DNA from: JBBILU01 sp037444775
Lineage (GTDB): Bacteria; Patescibacteriota; Gracilibacteria; BD1-5; UBA6164
DNA length: 13,337 nt
Assembly: GCA_037444775.1 (NCBI GenBank)
Contig: JBBILU010000028.1
Coordinates: 1-13,337, forward strand
Reading direction: 5' to 3'
Shown: piece after piece, positions 8,118-13,337 of the stretch
Layout: each line of letters begins with the position of its first letter
Position numbering within the stretch: position 1 is the stretch's first letter
Notes under the pieces: model-generated
Database searches by the model: none
Seen by the model: only the letters and a program-made list of their open reading frames with translations
What the model was told of the DNA's origin: nothing
Program-made: the position numbers and the translations under genes

Positions 8118-9161
8118 ATGGAGAATTTATTAAAAGCAAACCAAATTTTTAATCCAACTTGAAATGATGATGTTTCAAGTAGAACTATAATAAAAGGGAA
8201 TACAACAGGACTTTTTCAGCTAAATTCTGTTAAATATAATTGGGCAAAATCTCTTTATCAAGTTATGATTTGAAATTTTTGGGTTCCAGAAAAAGTGAAA
8301 TGACTTTGAGAAGATGCAATTCAATTTAAAAGAGATTTGACAGAAGATGAAAAAAGAGCTTATAAATGAATTTTGTCATTTTTAATATTTTTGGATTCTA
8401 TTCAAACAGTTAATTTACCAAATTTTTCTGAATATATAACTGCCCCAGAAGTAAATTTAATTTTATCTATTCAAGCTTATCAAGAAGCTATACATTCTCA
8501 ATCTTATGCAACAATTTTGGAAACTGTTGTGGAATCTCAAGATAGAGATGAAATTTATTATTTTTGGAGAAATGACAAACATTTACTTGAAAGAAATGAA
8601 TTTATAGGTTCTATTTATCAAGATTTTATTGATGAGCCAAATGATAGAAATTTTTTTAGATGAATAATTTGAAATTTTTTACTTGAGAGTATTTATTTTT
8701 ATAATTGATTTGCTTTTTTTGATACTCTTGCAAGTCAAACAAAAATGGTTGCTACAGATAGAATGATTAATTATATAAGAAGAGACGAGCTAACTCATGT
8801 GACTATTTTTAGTAATATTATAAATGAAATAAGAAAAGAATTTCCAAAAATTTATGATGAAGCTTTGATTTATGAAATGATGCAAATTGCTGTTAAACAA
8901 GAAATTAAATGGTCAAAACATATTTTGTGAAAATCTATAATTTGAATGTCTCACGAAAATATAGAAAATTATACAAAATGGTTAGCAAATGATAGATTGA
9001 ATTTACTAGGTTTAAAACCTCTTTATCCTGAAGTGTTGAAAAATCCTTACAAACATTTAGAACTAATGCAAGATAATAATTCAGAAAGATGAAATTTCTT
9101 TGAATCAACTGTTACAAATTATTCTCAAAGTTCTGGTATGAATGGTAGCTGGGAATTTTAA
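8118..9161 (+). CDS. nrdB: class I ribonucleotide reductase small subunit
   Basis: The R2 subunit makes the metal-dependent radical used by the catalytic subunit NrdA to reduce ribonucleotides. In this 347-aa protein the full dimetal set is visible: D93 (FLDSIQ), E123 and H126 (QEAIHSQSY), E190 (LLESIYFY), E224 and H227 (DELTH). Y130 sits four residues after H126, at the place of the E. coli radical Tyr122, so it is a tyrosyl-radical type and not the Tyr-less Chlamydia type. The C-terminal tail, which docks to the large subunit, ends in MNGSWEF. The partner nrdA is not in the window. It is 17 nt downstream of proS and probably in the same transcript. Confidence 0.95.
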
Positions 9162-9172
9162 AAAAAATATAA

Positions 9173-9221
9173 AAAATAGGGATAATTTTTACTGAAAAAA
9201 AGGTTTAATTATTCCTATTTT
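9173..9221 (+). terminator. hairpin terminator after nrdB
   Basis: A 15-bp stem with one G-T pair joins AAAATAGGGATAATT (9173-9187) and AATTATTCCTATTTT (9207-9221) around a 19-nt loop. The T run is within the stem end, so termination strength is uncertain. The rest of 9222-9294 shows nothing beyond AT-rich sequence. Confidence 0.6.
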
Positions 9222-9294
9222 ATAAAATAGCAACTTAAGATATCTTTATTTTAAGCCATAATAATAGTTTCTAATACTTTTTTTTAAAAAAAAT

Positions 9295-9322
9295 TTGCAT
9301 TGTTTCCAAAATTTTATATAAT
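9295..9322 (+). promoter_or_regulatory. promoter of the tRNA-Asp/tRNA-Ala unit
   Basis: A -35 TTGCAT (9295-9300) is followed after 16 nt by a perfect -10 TATAAT (9317-9322). A G+C-containing TCCCTCGC follows, which is like a discriminator. The tRNA begins 44 nt downstream. It may also supply transcripts for the small ORFs and tuf that follow. Confidence 0.75.
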
Positions 9323-9366
9323 TCCCTCGCTTTATCAAAAGAATCACAAAAAATATAATAAAAAAT

Positions 9367-9443
9367 GGGAGTGTAGCTCAGTTGGTTAGAGCGCGGCACT
9401 GTCACTGCCGAGGTCGCGAGTTCGAGTCTCGTCATTCTCGCCA
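9367..9443 (+). tRNA. tRNA-Asp (anticodon GTC)
   Basis: The 77-nt cloverleaf has acceptor GGGAGTG/CATTCTC, the D-arm AGCTCAGTTGGTTAGAGC, anticodon loop CTGTCAC on a CGGCA/TGCCG stem, the T-loop TTCGAGT, discriminator G and an encoded CCA. Confidence 0.97.
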
Positions 9444-9462
9444 TTTTAATAAAAAGAATTTT

Positions 9463-9539
9463 GGGGACTTAGCTCAGCTGGCTAGAGCATCTGCCTTGCA
9501 CGCAGGGGGTCAGGAGTTCGAATCTCCTAGTCTCCACCA
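9463..9539 (+). tRNA. tRNA-Ala (anticodon TGC)
   Basis: The 77-nt cloverleaf has acceptor GGGGACT/AGTCTCC, the D-arm AGCTCAGCTGGCTAGAGC, anticodon loop CTTGCAC, the T-loop TTCGAAT, discriminator A and an encoded CCA. It lies 19 nt after tRNA-Asp, so one transcript is likely. A G-T pair is present at acceptor position 3, where alanyl-tRNA synthetase usually reads G3-U70. Confidence 0.97.
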
Positions 9540-9561
9540 AGAAAAACAATTATGAGGATTA

Positions 9562-9596
9562 GAATTATGAATTACAAAAAAGTAATTTATAATTTC
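9562..9596 (+). other. hairpin downstream of tRNA-Ala
   Basis: GAATTATGAATTAC (9562-9575) and GTAATTTATAATTTC (9582-9596) pair almost fully around an A6 loop, with one G-T pair and one bulge. It could be a processing signal or weak terminator for the tRNA transcript. A T-rich but interrupted tract follows. No gene is evident between 9540 and 9639. Confidence 0.5.
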
Positions 9597-9639
9597 TTTA
9601 TTTTGTGAATTTGTAGTTTTTAATTTGTAATTGAGTTTT

Positions 9640-9852
9640 ATGTGACTTAGTAATAAAAGACCGAGAAGATTAAATTATTCTGTAAATAAGAAATGACCTA
9701 AGGCTTGAAACAAAGTTGAAAAAGCAATTTCTTGCTACAAAAAACTACAACAAAGAATTTCTATTGAATGACAAACAAAATGGATAGAAAATGCTGTTTC
9801 TGTAGTGAAGGTTAAATTAAATAAATATTGAATAAATCCTAATAAAATTTAA
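9640..9852 (+). CDS. small basic protein of unknown function (70 aa)
   Basis: The second codon and four further internal codons are TGA, so this gene exists only under the UGA = Gly code. The 70-aa product is strongly basic, with an N-terminal KRPRRLNYSVNKKGPKAG segment followed by a helical region (about 24-62) with a KLQQR patch. It looks like an RNA-binding or ribosomal accessory protein, and its place between tRNA genes and tuf agrees with that, but I recognise no family. A 28-codon basic ORF follows after 1 nt and is probably translated from the same message. Confidence 0.6.
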
Positions 9853-9853
9853 T

Positions 9854-9940
9854 ATGCCTAGATTGACTTGAAATGCTCATAGAAAATTAAAAAGAGCAAT
9901 AAGAATGATAACTAAAAAAATGAGAAAAAGAGTTTCGTAA
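9854..9940 (+). CDS. 28-aa basic peptide resembling part of ribosomal protein bS18
   Basis: The peptide MPRLTGNAHRKLKRAIRMIT plus a KKMRKRV tail has about 11 Arg/Lys in 28 residues. The R-x-TG...R-x-L-x-RAI pattern resembles the core of bS18 (for example RITG...QRQLARAIKRAR in E. coli) with a few residues missing between TG and the helix. The N-terminal half of bS18 is absent, and the frame is closed by TAA at 9833, so no longer version exists here. It could be a minimal S18, a remnant, or an unrelated nucleic-acid-binding peptide. It sits 1 nt after the preceding ORF and before tuf. Confidence 0.45.
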
Positions 9941-9949
9941 TTCTCTTTT
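9926..9949 (+). terminator. weak hairpin at the end of the 28-aa ORF
   Basis: AAAAGAG (9926-9932) pairs with CTCTTTT (9943-9949) around a 10-nt loop that holds the stop codon. The 7-bp stem has its T run inside the stem, so it is at best a weak terminator before tuf. Confidence 0.4.
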
Positions 9950-9963
9950 GTAAAAAAAATATA

Positions 9964-9992
9964 TTCCTAAATTAATTTATTTATTTTATAAT
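9964..9992 (+). promoter_or_regulatory. possible promoter of tuf, close to the start codon
   Basis: A perfect -10 TATAAT (9987-9992) lies 9 nt before the tuf ATG; a poor -35, TTCCTA (9964-9969), is 17 nt upstream of it. If used, transcription would start within a few bases of the ATG and give an almost leaderless message. Confidence 0.4.
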
Positions 9993-10001
9993 AAAAATAT
10001 T

Positions 10002-11189
10002 ATGGCTTACGATAGATCTAAACCACATATGAATATTGGTACTATTGGACATGTAGATCATGGTAAAACTACTACTACTGCTGCAATTTCAGCTGTATTG
10101 CATGCTAAATATGGTACTTGAGAAGTTAGAGATTTTGCTTCTATAGATAATGCTCCAGAAGAAAGAGCAAGAGGTATTACTATTAATACTTCTCATGTAG
10201 AATATGAAACAGGAACAAGGCATTATGCTCATGTTGACTGTCCATGACATGCTGATTATGTTAAAAATATGATTACGGGTGCTGCTCAAATGGATGCTGC
10301 AATATTAATTGTTGCTGCTACTGATGGACCTATGGCTCAAACTAGAGAGCATATTCTATTATCAAGACAAGTATGAGTTCCATATATAGTTGTTTTTATG
10401 AACAAGGTAGATATGGTTGATGATGAAGAAATGTTAGAGTTAGTTGAAATGGAAATTAGAGATTTATTATCTAAATATGATTTTCCAGGTGATGATACTC
10501 CAATTATCAGAGGTTCTTGATTAAAAGCTTTAGAGAATCCTTCAGATTTTGAAGGTGCTGCAAAACCTATTTTGGATTTATTTGATGCTATTGAACAATA
10601 TGTTCCAGTTCCTGAAAGACCACTTGATAAAAATTTCTTAATGCCTATTGAGGATGTTTTCTCAATTAAAGGTAGAGGTACTGTAGTTACTGGTAAAATT
10701 GAAACTTGAGTAATTAAGGTTTGAGAAGTAGTGGAAATTGTTGGTATTAGAGATACTCAAACAACTACTGTTACTTGAATAGAAATGTTTCACAAATTAT
10801 TAGAACAAGGGCAAGCTTGAGATAATGCTTGATTGCTATTAAGAGGTATTGAAAGAGATCAAGTAGAAAGAGGGCAAGTTTTAGCTAAACCAAAAACTAT
10901 TAATCCACATACTAGCTTTGAGGCAGAAGTTTATGTGCTTACTAAATATGAAGGTGGTAGACACACTCCATTCTTTAAGTGATATAAACCACAATTCTAT
11001 TTCAGAACTACTGATGTAACTTGAGATGTTGAATTGCCAGCAGGTGTTGAGATGGTTATGCCTTGAGATAATGTTCAAATGATTGTAACCTTACAACAAC
11101 CTATTGCAATGGATGTATGATTAAGATTCGCAATCAGAGAATGATGAAAAACAGTAGGTTCTGGAGTTGTTGCTAAAATTATTAAATAA
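10002..11189 (+). CDS. tuf: translation elongation factor EF-Tu
   Basis: This GTPase delivers aminoacyl-tRNA to the ribosome. The 395-aa protein has all GTP-binding motifs: GHVDHGKT (16-23), RGITINTSH, DCPGH (79-83, with the switch II Gly as TGA), NKVD (134-137) and a G5 motif reading GSGLK where most EF-Tu have GSALK (G173 is TGA). A slightly longer loop (LENPSDFEGAAKP) follows. Domains 2 and 3 are complete (GRGTVVTGKIE, GGRHTPFFKGYKPQFYFRTTDVTG, FAIREGGKTVGSGVV). It is followed by rpsJ, the usual str-S10 junction. In this highly expressed gene Gly is coded by GGT, GGA and TGA side by side. Confidence 0.99.
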
Positions 11190-11209
11190 TTTTAATGTAA
11201 ATTAACGGG

Positions 11210-11243
11210 TCTCCGTTATAATATTTATATAGTATAACGGAGA
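11210..11243 (+). promoter_or_regulatory. 11-bp inverted repeat between tuf and rpsJ
   Basis: TCTCCGTTATA (11210-11220) and TATAACGGAGA (11233-11243) are perfect inverted copies separated by 12 nt. There is no T run after it, so it is not a normal terminator. It could be an mRNA structure controlling rpsJ, a processing site, or a protein-binding operator. The left arm and loop contain a TATAAT (11217-11222). Confidence 0.55.
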
Positions 11244-11304
11244 TAAATTAATCTATATTTGTTTTAGATTTAAAAAATTTTTTTAAGATAATAATATTTA
11301 TATA

Positions 11305-11625
11305 ATGGCTACTAAAGAAAATAATTATAAAATTAGAATAATTGTAAAATCTTTTGACCATAAGCTTTTAGATGAAGCAGTTAAAAAGATAGTTAATGTA
11401 AGTAATGATTCTGGTGCACAAGTTGTATGACCAATTCCATTACCAACAAAAATAGAAAAAATTACTGTTAATAGATCTACATTTGTTAATAAAGATGCTA
11501 GAGAACAATTTGAAATTAGAAGACATAAAAGAATAGTTGATATTTTAAATCCTACTTCAAAAACTTTAGGTTTACTACAAGATATTAGTATACCTGGTTG
11601 AGTAGGTGTTGAAATTAAAGCTTAA
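11305..11625 (+). CDS. rpsJ: 30S ribosomal protein uS10
   Basis: S10 is a 3' domain protein of the small subunit. The 106-aa protein shows the family pattern: YKIRIIVKSFDHKLLDEAVKKI at the N-terminus, the GPIPLPTK loop, and EIRRHKRIVDILNPTSKTLG. A few extra residues follow (LLQDISIPGGVGVEIKA). It begins 115 nt after tuf, as in many genomes, but rplC and the rest of the S10 operon do not follow; rpmB does. Confidence 0.97.
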
Positions 11626-11647
11626 TACTTAATATTTAATACTGATT

Positions 11648-11845
11648 ATGGCTAGAGTTTGTCAAGTTACAGGGAAAAAAACATGAGTTTGAAATAATAG
11701 ATCTCATTCAATGAGAGCAACTAAAAGAAAATTTTACCCAAATCTTTTTTATAAAAATATAAGAGACCCTGAAACAGGTGTGGTGTTTAGAATAAGAGTT
11801 TCTGCAAAAGGTTTAAAAACTTTGAGAAAAAATTGAATTGTATAA
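11648..11845 (+). CDS. rpmB: 50S ribosomal protein bL28
   Basis: The 65-aa protein has the L28 features: an N-terminal CQVTGKKTGVGNNRSHSM stretch (family form C-x-x-TGK...G-x-x-x-SH), then RKFYPNLFYKNI and the C-terminal LRISAKGLKTL-like segment, here FRIRVSAKGLKTLRKNGI. It starts 22 nt after rpsJ and is followed directly by a palindrome. Confidence 0.95.
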
Positions 11846-11849
11846 AAAA

Positions 11850-11877
11850 GTAAAGATACGATATATCGTATCTTTAC
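11850..11877 (+). terminator. 28-bp perfect palindrome after rpmB, probable terminator
   Basis: GTAAAGATACGATA is followed at once by its exact reverse complement, giving a 28-bp palindrome with no spacer. In RNA it would form a stem with a small loop, followed by ATATTTT (11878-11884), which runs straight into tRNA-Leu. It would also serve as a symmetrical protein site. Confidence 0.65.
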
Positions 11878-11884
11878 ATATTTT

Positions 11885-11970
11885 GCCCAGATGGTGGAAT
11901 AGGTAGACACGCGGGACTTAAAATCCCGTTCCGTTTCGGAGTCCGGGTTCGATTCCCGGTCTGGGCACCA
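11885..11970 (+). tRNA. tRNA-Leu (anticodon TAA)
   Basis: The 86-nt tRNA has acceptor GCCCAGA/TCTGGGC, anticodon loop CTTAAAA on a CGGGA/TCCCG stem, the long variable arm typical of tRNA-Leu, the T-loop TTCGATT, discriminator A and an encoded CCA. TTA is the commonest type of Leu codon here, matching the anticodon. Confidence 0.97.
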
Positions 11971-11994
11971 TTTATAATAAACAATGAATAACTA

Positions 11995-12011
11995 ATAGTG
12001 AATTCCACTAT
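11995..12011 (+). other. small hairpin between tRNA-Leu and rpsP
   Basis: ATAGTG (11995-12000) pairs with CACTAT (12006-12011) around AATTC. A TATAAT (12009-12014) at its right edge could be a -10 for rpsP, with an untranslated leader of about 20 nt; no good -35 is seen. Confidence 0.35.
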
Positions 12012-12039
12012 AATTATAACTATTAATTAAATTTAGATT

Positions 12040-12279
12040 ATGTTAAAAATAAGATTAGCAAGAGCAGGTAAAAAGAATATGCCATTTTTTAGATTAGTAC
12101 TTACAGAACACTCAAAAGCAGCACAACATGGATATAAAGAAGTATTAGGTTATTTTAATCCATTATCTAAAGAATTTAAAATAAAAGATTTAGATAAAGT
12201 TAAAAAATATCTATCAAATTGAGCAAAATGTTCAGAAAGAGTTGAAAAACTTATAAAAATGAATAATATAACATTATAA
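12040..12279 (+). CDS. rpsP: 30S ribosomal protein bS16
   Basis: The 79-aa protein carries the S16 signature at its start (MLKIRLARAGKKNMPFFRLV), then GYKEVLGYFNPLSKEFKIKDLDKVKKYLSNGAKCSERVEKLI, the standard length and order. Its neighbour downstream is khpA, the conserved rpsP-khpA pairing, though rimM, trmD and rplS are missing. Confidence 0.97.
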
Positions 12280-12280
12280 G

Positions 12281-12310
12281 AATATCCTTAAACTCGAGGA
12301 TATTTTTTTT
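12281..12310 (+). terminator. intrinsic terminator after rpsP
   Basis: AATATCC (12281-12287) and GGATATT (12298-12304) form a 7-bp stem, and a T run extends to 12310. It separates rpsP from khpA by only 20 nt to the next ATG, so khpA may depend on partial read-through. Confidence 0.7.
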
Positions 12311-12329
12311 ATAAACTAACCTATATATT

Positions 12330-12566
12330 ATGCAAGAAGTAGATTTTTTAAGATATATTGTTGAAAATTTGGTTTCTAATAAAGAAGCTATAATTATTGA
12401 AAGAGTAGAAGATTCTTTAGGTGTTTTATTAACACTAAAAGTTGCTAAAGAAGATATGTGAATCATAATATGAAAATCAGGTAATAATATAAACTCTTTG
12501 AGAATAGTTCTTAGGACTTTATGAGCAAAAATCTGAAAAAAGGTAAATTTGAAAGTTTTAGATTAA
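12330..12566 (+). CDS. khpA: KH-domain RNA-binding protein KhpA
   Basis: KhpA is a small single-KH protein that binds RNA, often together with KhpB. The 78-aa sequence matches the family throughout: DFLRYIVENLVSNKEAIII, a central strand region, then the KH loop GIIIGKSGNNINSLR (G44 to R58, with GKSG at 48-51 as the GxxG motif), and LRTLGAKIGKKVNLKV. Several loop Gly are TGA. Position right after rpsP is the conserved setting of this gene (ylqC in Bacillus). Confidence 0.92.
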
Positions 12567-12580
12567 TAATTTAAAAATTT

Positions 12581-13036
12581 ATGTTATACGAAACAGCTAA
12601 TGCAGCTTTAGATACTACCACATCTTGAACCAGTCCTTTATTTTGACCTAATATGGATCCAGGAGATTTTATTCTTACTATAATTTCTCTTTTTGTGCTT
12701 ATAGCTTGAATATTATCAATACTTTTTATTTTACGGGGAGGTTTACTTTTGATTCTTTCGTGAGGAAAAGATGACAAAATTAAACCAGCAATTAATACTA
12801 TAAGGTATGCTGTTATTTGAGTTGTTATAACAGTTGTTGCTATATTTGTTTTTCCTGTTTTATGAAAACTATTATGAATTGATGTTGAAAAATATGCTAA
12901 TCCTACAGCTATTTTTAGGAAAATAGAAGATATATGAAATAATGTTTTTTGAACTTCAAGCTCTTCTAACAATTCTATTTGAACAGATTCTTGAAATTCA
13001 ACTTGATGAATTCCAGCAGATTTTAGTGATTTGTAA
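12581..13036 (+). CDS. VirB2/TrbC-like pilin-type membrane protein
   Basis: The 151-aa protein has two long hydrophobic helices (about 30-58 and 75-97) joined by a short polar turn, SGGKDDKIKPAINTIRY. That turn is typical of the two-helix pilin-like proteins abundant in Patescibacteria and related to the VirB2/TrbC pilins of type IV secretion. The N-terminus has no clear cleaved signal peptide, and the C-terminal 30 residues are rich in Ser, Asn and Gly. Residue 52, just before the GG that ends helix 1, is encoded by CGG, the only CGG codon in a called gene; Arg would fall inside a membrane helix and Trp would fit better. No pilus or secretion genes lie next to it in the window, so the role in a pilus or DNA uptake is inferred. 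Confidence 0.78.
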
Positions 13037-13057
13037 GGAATAAAAAGAAATTTAATT

Positions 13058-13110
13058 AGCAGTTATTTTGAAGAAAAATATATTTTTCTTCAAAATAACT
13101 GCTTTTTTTT
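13058..13110 (+). terminator. strong terminator with a 46-bp perfect palindrome
   Basis: A 23-nt arm beginning AGCAGTTATTTTGAAG (13058-13080) is followed with no spacer by its exact reverse complement (13081-13103), then a T run to 13110. It lies 21 nt after the pilin-like gene. The stem is far longer than a terminator needs. Confidence 0.85.
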
Positions 13111-13290
13111 ATTTATTAACTCGAATTAATAAATAGGATTATTCTATAATTAAAGGAAATAATTAAAATAAGTTTCATAAATTTTACAGTCTAATTTTAA
13201 AAATATGAACCTTAGAAACAATAATACTTATTTTGATTTAATTACAAATTTATTGATTAGAACTCTTGGACATCTAACCTAAATATTTTT
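13111..13290 (+). other. non-coding stretch after the terminator
   Basis: Nothing here is convincing as a gene. It contains an inverted repeat, TTTATTAA-CTCGAA-TTAATAAA (13112-13133), and a 25-codon frame (13205-13282) with no recognisable content. The stretch probably belongs to the upstream region of the next gene. Confidence 0.4.
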
Positions 13291-13318
13291 TTGAATTTCT
13301 CCGAAAAATCTATACAAT
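13291..13318 (+). promoter_or_regulatory. promoter for a gene beyond the window
   Basis: A -35 TTGAAT (13291-13296) is followed after 16 nt by a -10 TACAAT (13313-13318), pointing to the right. No start codon follows before the window ends. Confidence 0.5.
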
Positions 13319-13337
13319 AAGAAAGTAAAAAAATTAT

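Noticed and set aside
9552..9623. 23-codon ORF between tRNA-Ala and the 70-aa gene
   Set aside because: Lies over a strong hairpin (9562-9596) and has no recognisable content.
10089..11078. Minus-strand frames opposite tuf (10089-10289, 10881-11078)
   Set aside because: Antisense shadows of EF-Tu.
12571..12972. 133-aa minus-strand frame opposite the pilin-like gene
   Set aside because: The + strand frame has the pilin pattern, follows khpA and ends in a strong terminator; the antisense frame has no supporting context.
13205..13282. 25-codon ORF near the window end
   Set aside because: No motif and no following gene in frame; chance frame in AT-rich DNA.
1..13337. CRISPR array, rRNA, insertion sequence or prophage genes
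   Set aside because: No regularly spaced repeats, no rRNA sequence and no transposase, integrase or phage motifs were seen on either strand.

Overview
The window is very AT-rich, and every recognisable gene lies on the + strand. Conserved genes read through only if in-frame TGA is glycine: TGA encodes invariant glycines of both ClpB Walker A motifs, the EF-Tu DCPGH motif, all three glycines of the ProB GTGGM motif, and PheS/ProS motif 3. TGG is still used for Trp (for example the K-W-T-G-I-P stretch of ClpB, with W = TGG and G = TGA). UGA = Gly (translation table 25) is known from Gracilibacteria (BD1-5) and Absconditabacteria (SR1), so the source is most likely one of these Patescibacteria/CPR lineages. 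All CDS below assume table 25. No gene has a convincing Shine-Dalgarno, and most starts are preceded by T.

Layout: (1) 1-2867: a leader with a possible structured element and small ORF, a promoter overlapped by a CIRCE (HrcA) operator, then clpB, which carries a palindromic repeat inserted in frame in its coiled-coil middle domain, and a terminator. (2) 2868-4869: pheS (without pheT) followed 2 nt later by a minimal SufD-like protein, then a terminator. (3) 4889-9161: a short ProB-like glutamate kinase, a toxin-antitoxin pair (unknown antitoxin plus VapC/PIN toxin) lying between two copies of a 21-nt leader sequence, proS, and a class I ribonucleotide reductase small subunit. (4) 9162-9539: hairpin, a strong promoter and tRNA-Asp(GTC)-tRNA-Ala(TGC). 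(5) 9640-11845: two small basic proteins (the second resembling part of bS18), tuf, rpsJ and rpmB. (6) 11850-12566: a 28-bp palindrome, tRNA-Leu(TAA), rpsP, terminator, khpA. (7) 12581-13337: a two-helix VirB2/TrbC-like pilin-type membrane protein, a terminator built on a 46-bp perfect palindrome, and a promoter pointing out of the window.

Most of the content is translation and proteostasis: two aminoacyl-tRNA synthetases, three tRNAs, EF-Tu, S10, L28, S16, KhpA and ClpB, with nucleotide reduction (NrdB) and Fe-S assembly (SufD-like). Operons are short and rearranged: pheS lacks pheT, rpsJ lacks the rest of the S10 operon, proB lacks proA and nrdB lacks nrdA. I see no complete new multi-gene system. 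The points most worth following are the in-frame palindrome in clpB, a lone CGG codon in the pilin where Trp rather than Arg may be read, the repeat-flanked toxin-antitoxin cassette, and the small basic ORFs before tuf.
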